This document shows positions 8,710-18,433 of a stretch of 29,756 nucleotides of DNA, piece after piece. Both the position numbers and the translations under genes were made by a program. Source of the DNA: Lactifluus volemus (taxonomy: Eukaryota > Basidiomycota > Agaricomycetes > Russulales > Russulaceae); assembly GCA_022376515.1 (NCBI GenBank), contig WTXI01000403.1:1-29756 (forward strand). Direction: 5' to 3'. The notes under the pieces were generated by a model. It was not told the origin of the DNA, did no database searches, and saw nothing but the letters and a program-made list of their open reading frames with translations. Position 1 is the stretch's first letter; each line of letters opens with the position of its first letter.

Positions 8710-9611
8710 TCTCGGCCTCGCGCGTCTTAAGATTACAGTGAATATATGTACAATTTATTATATGGACTAGTTTCCTGGACACCTATATAGTTGATCTTCA
8801 TATGAATGAATCTCCCTGATTTATTGGACATTTCTATGTACTTTTTAATGTATATAAATGTATATTTTTCGACGCGTTCACTTCAGTCTTTTGCCCCAAC
8901 GACTGATGCTCTTATCTTATCTCAAAAGTTTATTTAAGCTACGAGGAAGCAGAACACAAACGCATAACGCGACCGGTTTAATTATTCACGTCAGGTACCC
9001 CATCAGACGGTGGAAATGTTCCGCCTGACGTTGCATCCATTTCAGCAACATGCACGAGTACGGTGGCAGAGCGCACCGCTGCAAGCCCACCACTGAGCCT
9101 GGTCCAGCATGTTCCCTGCGGTCGCGCGGGCGCACGTTCTCAAGCATCACCTCGGACCTACGGCTTGCACGTCACTGTCTCATCTCAAGGGATACGCGTT
9201 GATCTCTCACTAGGTTAGACCTCGTTGGTGTTCGTGTGCATGGGCTTGCACTACTACTAGTCCGCTGCATCAAGCAAGACGCCAACTCCATCTGCTCGCT
9301 TGATTGAACTGAGTGGCTATAGTAAATGAGAAAAGGTATGGTCATCGTGCCAGATAAACGAGTCCATGGCTACGATGTTCTATTTTACATCCTGGCTCGC
9401 TTTGCCCTCAAGTCCTTCCCTGCCTGCTCTCTCACCCCAATTCGCACCTTAGTCCGATTTTCCAAGAATGGTCTCCCCGCACTCCTGAGTCGCAAGTGTC
9501 AGAAGGACGGAATCAGCCTGAGAGGGAAACTCTGTCGCTGAAAACAGCCCTACGGCTTTCTTGTGCTGCAGAAAAGGGTAGCGACTTGGGTGCCTCCGCC
9601 GAGGATCGAGT
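8710..9611. other. ILV2 3' region and intergenic, no gene recognised
   Basis: AT-rich sequence after the stop (8740-8870) probably contains the ILV2 3' end signals. A short inverted repeat CGTCAGG...CCTGACG lies at 8989-9030. Frames after 9326 do not look coding. Confidence 0.4.
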
Positions 9612-10841
9612 TTAAGTCCAATTTTGGAAATGCCGCAGGCAGATTGTCTCGAATACGAAGTCGGTCAGCCCTTTGCAAGAAGGAAGATCAAGACGGGCCT
9701 TATATAATTTGACTTCTTCGCAGGTGTCGTGTTTCCGCAGAGCAATGGTAAGCTTAGCTTGGATGAAAGGCGTCATAGGCGTTATAGAAGGACTGGAAAA
9801 GACTTTTAAGTCTTTATTACCCCGCCTAACTAGGCATATCTTGTACGCTAGTTCGTCCGTTTTCAAAGCTGCGGCGTTATGAATCCTATCAATGAACCAT
9901 CCAAGGCTTTCTTGGCTGGCTTTGTTCAAGGCGTCTTTAATCGATCCCATATACAATTCCAATAAATCAGGGTTCGATGATGCCCAGAAGCATAGTTGAG
10001 GAATGGGGCCAAGCCGGTCATAGGTTTCATCAATGGCCCTCCAGTTGGGCTTAGATAAGAGCAGTGGGGCACTACAGAAGTCGGAATTCCTGAGCTTTCA
10101 AGTTGTGCATGTACAATGTAAGATGAGACTCACGCTTTGTGAATCTCCTCTCGTGTCCATGGATCCATAATGATGTGTACCACATCAACCGTTTTGTCCC
10201 AATATGACAAATGCCTGCGGGCAGGGGACGTGGTATATATGACAAACAACCGGGTCCCGTTGCAAACTAACGATGGTAGATCACCCTGACAGGCTTGATC
10301 TGCATCGACTAAAGTCCAGATAATGCCTCTGTAGGAACAGAGTTGAAAGTCTTCAGGTGCTATAAAGACACCACTCTCTGCAAACAGGTAACATTTGTGG
10401 TTATAATGCCAAAGGACAGGCCTTTTTGCAGCCAGGCACCTGTACAATGCATAATAACGCCAGATTGACTTCCCTGTGTGACGCATTAATAGTAGATCAA
10501 ATGGTAGTGGTGTGGGGCTGTCACCGATCCCAGGGTGTCCAGTCACGACGGCTGCTGGTGCCATACCGTGTGACACTGTTCTCTCGGCATAGTATCCTTC
10601 GAGAAAGTTGAAAATTCTAATATACTCTTCCTATGATATTTGTGAGAAAACAGTGGTCACCACTGTGACCTGATGTGAATAGACTCACACGAACCCAGAT
10701 GCTTTTGCCAGCAAATGGGATGATTGGGTTGTCGATGCTTAAGACAAAACCTGCCAGTGATATGTCAGCATCCTCATTCTCGTCTTGCGCTATTTTCCGA
10801 GCTCTCACCCGTGCAATTGGAAGCCGGCTCTTTCTCGACAA
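9612..10841 (-). CDS. P-loop NTPase of the fungal CRN/RHS-like family, C-terminally short, N-terminus unclear
   Basis: Exons (minus) run from about 10841 to 10689, 10630-10525, 10473-10134 and 10089-9612. Introns 10688-10631 (GTGAGT), 10524-10474 and 10133-10090 (GTGAGT) splice in frame to about 358 residues. A conserved leader (IDNPIIPFAGKSIWVR, EEYIRIFNFLEGYY) precedes Walker A, VVTGHPGIGKSIW, whose codons are split by an intron. YLFAESGVF, the Walker B-like WTLVDAD, FVIYTTSPAR and PWTREEI follow, then RLGPIPQLCFW. These blocks mark a P-loop family I know as expanded in Agaricomycetes and related to Crinkler/retrotransposon-hotspot ATPases. It stops at TAA 9612, where relatives usually continue with a further C-terminal domain. 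Upstream, frame 11004-10800 (LTLDDSESLTQLHKQLWG) probably belongs to it but does not join through a normal intron. It could be a decaying copy. Confidence 0.65.
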
Positions 10842-10915
10842 ACCCTGCTTGTTCCTGCGGTCTCAGGGGAGCCCCCCATAGCTGCTTATGCAATTGAGTC
10901 AATGATTCACTGTCA

Positions 10916-11140
10916 TCAAGCGTCAACCATGGGCCTGACGGGTGTACCATGGTTATTACAGAGGCTAATGACACCTCCGAAGCAGTATGCGTGATGCTGG
11001 TTGTAGACATGATACAGTGGATACAGGAGTCTCTCGACGTAGCGAGCTTATGGGAGCATGATATCATGTTCCCACGCTTCGGCAGTTTCATCCGACGCTA
11101 CCAACACTGTCTTGCCCCTATCGCTGCCATGCCCATCTGC
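10916..11140 (-). pseudogene. decayed coding fragment with internal stop, family uncertain
   Basis: One minus frame reads GKTVLVASDETAEAWEHDIM followed by LP, a TAA at 11050-11048, then ARYVERLLYPLYHVY and NQHHAYCFGGVIS, ending at TGA 10916. The pattern of a short strand ending in VASDET, then W, then RLLYPLY and a hydrophobic strand recalls a von Willebrand A fold such as the Med25 N-terminus, but this is a weak resemblance. It overlaps, in another frame, the probable N-terminal sequence of the neighbouring NTPase, so only one of the two can be the ancestral coding frame at 10916-11004. Confidence 0.25.
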
Positions 11141-11551
11141 GATGTTAGCTTGTTTCGATAAACAAGTCTTCCGCCACAATCTTCAACTTAGATGCAGTTG
11201 TGGCTGTACCACCAACGTGAATTATCTCCTCTCCTACTCCTCTTCTCTGTCCAACAGCCCAAGACATGGACCCACCTGTCAGACTCCTCGTACTTGATTG
11301 GGCCTTCATCGACCTCACGCCGTGATCCCCCGCTTCTGCGTGGACCACATCCTCGAGAGTGTACCAATCACTGACCCTCCATGGGGACTCAACCAGGTAT
11401 TTAAGCATGTCAACCAGTTCACACCACAAGTTAAAACTTGGTTCAAACTGCTTGTTTATTGAAATTACCTAAACTAAGGGTACAAAACTAACTAATCTGT
11501 GCCTATCGAGTGGTGCATCTGCAGTACACGTGACACATCCACCGCTGCCCA
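11141..11551 (-). other. gap between the NTPase region and the Bsd2 relic
   Basis: A minus frame at 11429-11145 starts MWCELVDMLKYLVESPW and contains RVSDWYTLEDVVHAEAG, which looks coding-like. It matches no family I recognise and might be an upstream exon of the NTPase gene. Nothing else is seen. Confidence 0.25.
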
Positions 11552-12250
11552 TTATGCCGTAGGCCACACACCTGGCCCGGGCATACAACGCCCGGCGAGC
11601 TGTGTCGGTATCACTTCACCCGCAGTGGCCTGATCGAAGGACAGCGAGACGAGCCCACGATATGGGTCATAAAAGGCTGCATTTGGGTCGACTAGTTCAA
11701 GTCCAGGTAGGATGGCATATGTGGACGGGGAATCGGAGACGCGATGGTGGTTCTTCCGAAGGGGAAACGCGCCCATGACGGTGGTGCCAAATCCCCACTG
11801 GATGAGCGTGAAGGCGAGCCCGGTCAGCGAGCCAAATCGTCCTGCATGCGAGCCGTGTAGGAGGTAGGTGGGAAAAAAGCCGGGGAGCTGGAAGGGCCAC
11901 GAGATGAGGATGGTAAATGCGAACATGAGCACGGAGCCGAGCACGGAGCCCGTGGGGAGCTCATTGATGATTATGTCGCTGTTCAGGTCCAGCGCTGAAG
12001 GGCGTGCACGGTCGTTTCCCAATACGAGGGTGCGGAGTCTGCTGATGCCGTCATGTAGGACTGTAATATTTGCCTCATGTGGGGATGAGAAGGCATTGAT
12101 GGCATCAATTAAAAACTAGGACAGGTGCGCAATTATCAAAAACATACTTACCGGAGGAGCTTCCTCAGGCACCATGTAGATGTCCCCATTGTCGGTTGTT
12201 ATAGATACTGGGGGTGCAGGCTTCGCCGTCACGTTTGCGAAAATGCCGCA
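11552..12250 (-). pseudogene. BSD2: Bsd2/Ndfip-family (metal homeostasis) gene relic, frameshifted
   Basis: Exon 12250-12152 reads GIFANVTAKPAPPVSITTD, then NGDIYMVPEEAPP. A good intron (12151-12061, donor GTAAGT, acceptor TTACAG) leads to SYMTASADSAPSYWETTVHA. The frame is then lost by one base at about 12000 (GCC CTT where GCC CCT TCA is expected) and resumes in the next frame with NELPTGSVLGSVL and membrane segment PFQLPGFFPTYLLHGSHAGR, then FGSLTGLAFTLIQWGF. These are signature blocks of fungal Bsd2, an ER/Golgi/vacuole Nedd4-ligase adaptor that targets metal transporters. The other two expected membrane segments are not visible; the tail to the stop at 11552 is unrelated. Either a pseudogene or a one-base assembly error; the missing segments favour a pseudogene. 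Confidence 0.65.
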
Positions 12251-12394
12251 GGAGCACGGCGGTGAAGCGTACCGGACCGTCCCAACATCGCTATCTTCCC
12301 GAAGTCCATCATAACGGTGTTCTCGTGCTCATCGACGCCAAAATTGCTGTGGGGTATATCATCCCTACATGAATCAAAAAGCTGGCAAGGGTCG

Positions 12395-13060
12395 TCAGCA
12401 CGGGATAATGGCAGTGAAGGTCTGGGACGCGAGATACTTGCTGGCGACACGATCATCGAACATCCGACCAGAAGGCATAATACCAAACAAGAGAGTTGCG
12501 GAGATGGAAATGAAGAATCGAGCAATGCCGAGGATGAGAGGGAGGGATCCACCACCACCCGATTGGTTCTCTGCTATCGCGATGTAAACGGTAGGCCCAG
12601 ACGTTGGGGCGTGGGTGACAAACAGGAAGAGTAAGCGGCATGCGAGGTGTGAGGTGTTACTCCAGGTTACAGGGATTCTGCCAGTCGTAAGCATGATGTG
12701 GTAGTCGCAATGGCACCTCCTAGCGCCGTTGCAGACCACGTTAAAGCAGACGAGTGGCCTTGCGAGGCTGATAGATGGTGAGCATTATACCCGGTATAGA
12801 ACCAAAATATTGAAATGTGAAGGACCCACATGCAATTCAAGTTGACAAGTATTTGCAAACGCACGATTCTAATGTGGCCGAAAAGCATAAAGCATTGCGC
12901 AGGAGGAATATCCACGACACGAGTCTTGTCCATGAGTACGATACGGGCAATGCCCTCCGGATAACAACTGATTGATGTCGTCGTAACCGATAACCACGTT
13001 CTCGCCGTACAAGCTTGCCATCCACAGGTGGGAAGTTGGGCGCAAGAGAAGGAAGACAAG
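12395..13060 (-). pseudogene. FKS1: 1,3-beta-glucan synthase (Fks1) N-terminal membrane-region fragment with several frameshifts
   Basis: Read along the minus strand, pieces of Fks1 appear in order but in changing frames: DGKLVRRERG (near 13020), VIGYDDINQL (near 12990), then YPEGIARIVLMDKTR and VVDIPPAQCFM, then LVNLNCMWVLHISIFWFYTG, then ALTWSATALGGAIAT. After another frame change come IPVTWSNTSHL, RLLFLFV, GPTVYIAIAEN, then LPLILGIARFFIS, ATLLFGIMPSGRMF and KYLASQTFTA, ending at TGA 12395. Small internal deletions are also evident (between CFM and LVN, and in RMFDDRVAS). The fragment covers the first membrane block of the plasma-membrane cell-wall synthase, ends just before the echinocandin hot-spot-1 region, and has no catalytic domain. 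It is a relic; a functional copy must lie elsewhere. Confidence 0.82.
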
Positions 13061-13508
13061 TATGGGTGGGAAGCTCTGAAAACTCGTCAAACGTATCAAC
13101 GGTGATGGCTTAGTTGCGTGAGCGCTTCCAGACACTTGGTGGCCCCGATGACAATGGAGGCCTTGGGGCGGGCAGTGTGGGCGGACGCGAAAATACAAGG
13201 CATTACGAAAAGTCAGCTGAGAGAGTCAAAAGAAAGAAAAAAAAAAAACCCACCCAGCACCATGCTTAGTGGCACTATAGGCTATGGCAGTGGCGGCAGC
13301 AAGTGGGAGGTACTGCAACAGCGGCGTGGCAGCGGGGATGCTGAGACGAGTGCCGGTGTCAAAGGGCCGGCGATGAGGAGGCAATGGCACTGAAGAGGTG
13401 ATGGATGGCAACACAAAGATGGCAACATGGAGGAGTGGACACAGAGGCAACAAGTAGAGGTGAAGCAAAAGAGGGGACAAACAGGGATTGGTTCAAGATG
13501 TACACTAC
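13061..13508. other. intergenic, no gene recognised
   Basis: Short frames only. A purine-rich stretch with a 12-A run lies near 13230-13250. Possible faint continuation of the Fks1 relic on the minus strand (ILVFLLL near 13070) cannot be established. Confidence 0.35.
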
Positions 13509-13732
13509 TGTACCATTGAGGCTGATTCTTTTTTCTATCACCATCTAAGTGCACCATTGGTACAATATCAATTTGCCTTTTGAATGTCTTCTGGCAGATT
13601 GCTTTGAATAGGAATTCAAAGCAATCTGCCAGAACTTCCCCAGAAGACATTTGAAAAGCAGATCAATCTTTCATGCATACCAATGGTGCACTTAGACAGT
13701 GATAGAAAAAGGTATCACCCTCAATGGTACAC
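13509..13732. repeat. long imperfect hairpin 1 (about 100-bp arms)
   Basis: The arms meet at about 13611 (GAATTC at the centre). TCTGGCAGATTGCTTTGAAT on the left is perfectly inverted on the right. Outer segments TGTACCATTGAGG, CTATCAC.....CTAAGTGCACCATTGGTA and TTTTGAATGTCTTCTGG also pair with the right arm, which carries small insertions. It looks like a foldback/MITE-type repeat or a hairpin-RNA locus. Confidence 0.75.
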
Positions 13733-13772
13733 CAGCCATGACAAACTGTCAAACATGAAACTGGAGAAGTGC

Positions 13773-13902
13773 CTCATTGCTCTAGGCAACACATTTTGCC
13801 TCCAATTATACCCCTCTGAGGCATGCCAGTATGGTGACAAGTTGTCACCATACTGGCAGAGGGGTATAATTGGAGGCAAAGTGTGTTGCCTAGAGCAGTG
13901 AG
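13773..13902. repeat. long near-perfect hairpin 2 (about 60-bp arms)
   Basis: The centre is GACAA|GTTGTC at about 13840. The left arm (CTCATTGCTCTAGGCAACAC, then TTTGCCTCCAATTATACCCC, then GCCAGTATGGTGACAA) is mirrored on the right with two visible mismatches and one gap (CATGCCTCA-like segment missing on the right). Because both strands read almost the same, similar peptides appear on both strands; none is likely real. Confidence 0.8.
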
Positions 13903-15200
13903 ACACTTACAACACATACAGCTGCAGAAGATAAGCACACAACAGGTAAGACCCAAAGAGCAAAGACAAGAGGGACTGTGGTGGAATTCTTCACACTAGG
14001 GTGAAGCAAGGCAAAGGCAAAGGCAAAATATATCATAGATGTGGCGACTCCGATATCATATAGATTAGATTAGATTAATCATTAATTTTCCGGCCCTGGC
14101 AAGGGTTGCGCGAGAACCATGAACTCGTTACTTGAGGTCCTAGGCCGCCTCGTGGTGAGGTTTCTGAATCCTATACGGGAGTCTCAGATCCTTGCGCTTA
14201 GGCTTTCTTATATTTTATTAAAGGTATGCTACCTGCTTGCGAAGAGCGGAGCAACACCCACACTTCTGCTCATTGAGAATGTTGCAAGGTTTGAGTTCCG
14301 AGGTCACACTCTCTGTAAAGCTTTTTTTGCCAACAGTCGAGAAATAGGTGTCCCTAACTCATGGTTGTGATATTATCCCTTAGCCTCACAAATCCCTGGG
14401 GCTTCTGTCTCATATATAGACCTGAACCGGATCATCTTATCCCATATCTCCCGTCATGGTGCTGATTGGAAAAGTGCAATGTCTTTGGTAGTTCCGGAGA
14501 TGGGAGAGCCAAGCACGGCTGTCGCACGGTTATCCTTGATAGAAAGGACGTTCAGACAGCCACCAGCGCAACCCTGACCATGTGCTACTGAAGTGAGGAC
14601 GGCTGTATGATATCGTCTTTCCTTCTACAATAAGGACATGCTGTTTTACCCATAGCGAGTGCGGGGCGTATACCGAGCACGGGCTCATCTCCAGGAGAAT
14701 GAAGAAACTTGATGCCAGAGTGCTAATCTCACGGCATAAGTCGTTTCTAATTGATGCGCGTTAGAGACCACGAGACATTTGCTTGCCCAGGCCTGCAAAG
14801 ACAAAAGAGACGCAGAAATTGCGATATTTTTCACTAGGGGAGCTGCTCCGACTACTCTGTTTCAAGGATTTAGGTGGCAATAATAATTCAGTTTCAAGTG
14901 GCTGGATGGCATTTCTACAAGGGCAATATCATCAATTGCGCCGATGTTCTCCCGAGTCGCGACTGGGCCGGCGGTTAAAAGTGCATGGGAATGTTACGGG
15001 TTTTGCCGGCCAAGACGCAGCCGTGGGTTCCGACCTTGGTTCCGACGGTGGAATAAGGAATGGGGAAGAGGTGTGATAGATACACGAGACGACCCGCTCT
15101 TGGGGTTAAAATGACGAGTTGGATATGATCAGCTAATTTAGTTGACAGGGCAAGGCCCGACTTTTGATAAACAGCGTTGATGACATAATCAATGCTTTCA
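13903..15200. other. intergenic, no confident gene
   Basis: (GATTA)3 lies near 14063-14082. Plus frames at 14119-14370 and 14783-15076 have no recognisable similarity. A minus frame at about 14600-14452 (VAHGQGCAGGCLNVLSIKDN continuing to SGTTKDIALFQSAP) looks compositionally coding but is bounded by stops and unassigned. It may be a gene relic. Confidence 0.35.
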
Positions 15201-15229
15201 ATTCGCCGTGGTTTTCAAGTCAATCGACT

Positions 15230-15404
15230 CTAATTTCAACACTGGTTCATTCAACTCTTCATCGCTCCGTCCATCCCCTCTTTTTTCTTCTCCTCTTCGT
15301 GCCCCGGAAACTTGTCTGAATCATCACCTTATTGACCCTTCATCGCATCCGAGACATTCACTAACGTTCCATCGCTCCCTCCCGTACACAATACTGCCCG
15401 GGCC
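15230..15404 (+). promoter_or_regulatory. pyrimidine-rich leader/promoter of the PHD gene
   Basis: CT-rich sequence (around 15270-15400) leads to the ATG at 15405 in context GGCCATGG. CT-rich tracts commonly mark transcription starts in filamentous fungi. No TATA box is obvious. Confidence 0.4.
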
Positions 15405-18400
15405 ATGGCACTTCCGCTCCCGACCTCGACTGACATCCAACTCGCGCAAGCTACTGAGCTATTAGAACACGTCGAGTCAAAAGCGGATACGGTACCTCTT
15501 TCGACCGTCCCTACCACCGTATCGAAGGATGCAGAACTACAGCAGGCCACTCCTGCCTTGGCTCCGAGGTGCGCGCCGCTAACCCCACCCCCACCCCCGC
15601 TCCGCTGACGCTAAACTTTCTTTTTGGGGGACTCGCGAGCAGCGATTTACCGCTACTTTCACCTTTTGCACGCTCAACGAGCCATTTGCCAACTCCCCAG
15701 AGGTGAGGCGTTTATCATTCTGAATCAATTGTTCCCAAAATTGAGACTGATGACTGTGGCCAAATAGTCCTAGCAATGTAGGCCCTTACTTGAATGGAAA
15801 GACTGAGTCACCCGCGTTTAATAGGTGCGTACGCCTGCCTAGTAGTCGATGCTAGAGACCGATTCTGAAAGGCGTGTTCTCTTAGCACGGCCTCACCACA
15901 GTGCTCACTGGGGAACAATACAGTTGCTTCAACTCGCCAACAGATGCTCACGCCCGACTCGAGTCCAGTTGCCGCACACAAGTGGGCCCTACACGAGGGT
16001 GTCACGACACCTACAAAAAAGTGAGCTCCTATCCCCCTGCGGGCACCTTTGAGTTGGCTCACACCACCTACCAGACGCAAGACTCCACCAAAAACGCCGT
16101 CGCCACCCGCTCACCCGTGAGCAAATGCTACTCCCCCTATCTGTTATCCCCGCTAACTCTCCATTAGAGAACCCATGAAAGTCGAGTCTCCAGAGCCCAG
16201 CGGTGTTGCTATCGAGTCTTTATCCACCACCAATTCACCAGGGCCCTCGACCCTCTCGTCCCCATTCATGCAAAAAGCACTACCCACCTCTCCACCCCAC
16301 CCTCCCGCATCACCTTCTCCAACGCGTCCTGCAGGCGGCGAGATTGCCCGTATCCGAGCAGACGAAGCTTCTGCTCGTGCTGCGCAAGAACGCCTTACAG
16401 AAGCACGTCGACCGGATTACTTGCGGCGTGTCTCGCGCGGGGACGCGCCCAACAGCAACAGCGTGGACATGCCAGGGCTGGGCATCGCAGAGACACCGGT
16501 CAAGGGCAGACGTATCGAACTCTGGGGCTTTCAAGAGACGAGTGAGGAGAGCTTTGAAGAGCGACTAATGGCCGGCGGGTACGGCGGGTACGGTAGCACT
16601 GCACCGGATCGCGCCACGACGCCCCCTGCGCTGTCACGAGCGCTCGAATGGGCAAACACGCTCACCCCGGGACCGCGCGCCTCCTCATCGACAGCCTCCG
16701 CTATACGGAGCAGGGACGCGACAACATCAACGACGACTTTGTTGCCCGATGGCGCCTCCGAACGCGAAGCGAGAAAACGGCGCCGCCTCGAGGCCTTCCG
16801 TCGCGTGCCCCCCTCGCGTTTCAAAACGACAGCGTCGCTGCTGCACCCCGTTGCGGTCGAAGGCAAGGGCCGCGTGCTCCTTGACATTGGCGCGGAGGAA
16901 GCATCGGAACTGATCGAGGAACTGCAGTCGTCGTCGGCACCGGGGGGAAGCAAGAAACGCGGGAGCAAGAAACGAAGGCGCGGAGGCGGCGGTGCCGGAT
17001 CGCGCGGAGGCAGTGGCAGCAAGGGGACACGCGCGGCGCGGGAGGAGACGAACAAGTCCGCACGCGTACGTGAGGGCGGCGGCAGTAGTGGCGCCCCGCT
17101 GGACTGGCCAGACGAGGAGTTTCCCTGGAACGTGCGGACGCACGAACGGCGGGAGTTGGAAGCTGCGGAGGAGGCCGATCGGATGCAGTGGATTGGGCGG
17201 TTCTTGGACGAGGAGGACAGCGAGGATGCGGATAGCTCGGAGAGCGTCTTGGCTGCGGCAGCGGTGCAAGACGAACAAGATGGTGTGTCGCCGATCGATT
17301 TGGTGGACCGTGGTGCAGGTGTGGGCCCGTCGCTGTCGGCGAGCGCGAGGCACGGTGGGAGCGGCAAGAAGGTGCCAGCGCCAAGTAGCATGAACTTGCA
17401 GCAGAGGATCTTTGTTCCGAGCGACCCGGCGGACGCGCGTGCGGCCTTGCTCTCCAAGCAGTCTGTCCGTGCGCTCGCTGCGCGTCGAAGGCTGCACGTG
17501 CAGCCGTCTACAGATGGTGACGGAGAAGAGATTGTGTGCATCTGCCGCGGGAAGGACGACGGAAGAGAGTTGGTGCAATGCGACGACTGTCGGACGTGGT
17601 ATCACCTCGAGTGTCTCGGGATCGCGGACATTGCAGAGCTCGGACGCGAGGAGGATCCCTGGTACTGTCACAACTGCGTCGCCTTGATGAATCGCCTGCC
17701 ATCATCCTCCTCGGAGCCCACCTTTGTGCCGGTCGAAGAAGTTCCTTTGCGCAGGCGGCGTGACCCACTCTTCTTTGAAGCGCTCCAAGATTCCCCAGCG
17801 GGTGGTGCCGACTCGTGGCGCATAATGCCATCATCTTCATCTTCATTCAACGGGCCTGCTGGTCCCACGACGCCAAAAGCCAACCTCGGCCGCGCACCAC
17901 CACCATTGTCTGGCGCAGAAGCTTCTACGCGATCGTCCCTAGCGTCACGGAATGACCCCCACACGCCGCGCAACAACAGCGTCATGTCGGAGCGCGTGCG
18001 CGTGTACGATGATGACGAACCGATATTCCAGGATGGGTCGCCGTTTGATCCTACGTCGACGCCGTCGCGTGGAATGCGCGTCGGCGCTAGCGTCGGCTCA
18101 GTCTTTGCGACGCCAAAGTGGCAGCAGAGACGTGTGCTCCCACCGTCGTTCTCCTCACCCTCCGACTCGCCGTATCACCACAATCACCGTCACCACCACG
18201 GTAAGGGTAGTGCAGGGATCGCCGCAACGAGTCCAATGAATCGCATGTGGCCACATGAGGATACCCCGGTGGATCGGTCGGCACCGCGTCCGTCTATCTT
18301 GGCGTCGAAGGGCGTGCAAGAGTCGCCATTGACGGGACGAGGTATCACGCGCGGGCATCATCCACGTCCGCAGGATTCCCCGGTGCCGCTTGGGAAGAAA

Positions 18401-18433
18401 GGGAAGGAACGGCAGGGTGCGGGGAGGAGGTAG
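15405..18433 (+). CDS. PHD-finger nuclear protein, six exons
   Basis: Exons 15405-15568, 15643-15702, 15768-15824, 15886-16020, 16075-16116 and 16168-18433 join in frame to 907 residues; all five introns (51-74 nt) have good GT/AG sites. The N-terminal 150 residues are Ser/Pro/Thr-rich with a basic KKRKTPPKTPSPP segment formed across a splice. The middle is disordered, with a Lys/Arg/Gly cluster (KKRGSKKRRRGGGG, about residues 414-440) suited to nuclear import or nucleic-acid contact, followed by acidic stretches. A single PHD finger spans about residues 610-656: CIC, QCDDC, WYHLECLG, WYCHNC gives the full C4HC3 zinc set, and DDGRELVQCDDCRTWYH resembles histone-H3-tail readers. The C-terminal 250 residues are low complexity. 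Role in chromatin reading is inferred from the domain; the partner complex is unknown. The first acceptor is tandem (AGCAG), allowing one Ser more or less. Confidence 0.88.

Noticed and set aside
13683..13956. Similar small peptides on both strands at 13.7-13.9 kb
   Set aside because: They result from the inverted repeat, which reads nearly the same on both strands, and do not indicate a conserved small protein.
14452..14600. Coding-like minus frame (GCAGGCLNVLSIKDN)
   Set aside because: It is bounded by stops, no splice partner was found and no family was recognised; kept only as a note in the intergenic entry.
16531..17671. Minus-strand frames of over 300 codons inside the PHD gene
   Set aside because: They are antisense to a GC-rich exon carrying an intact PHD finger; their Ser/Arg/Pro composition mirrors codon bias.
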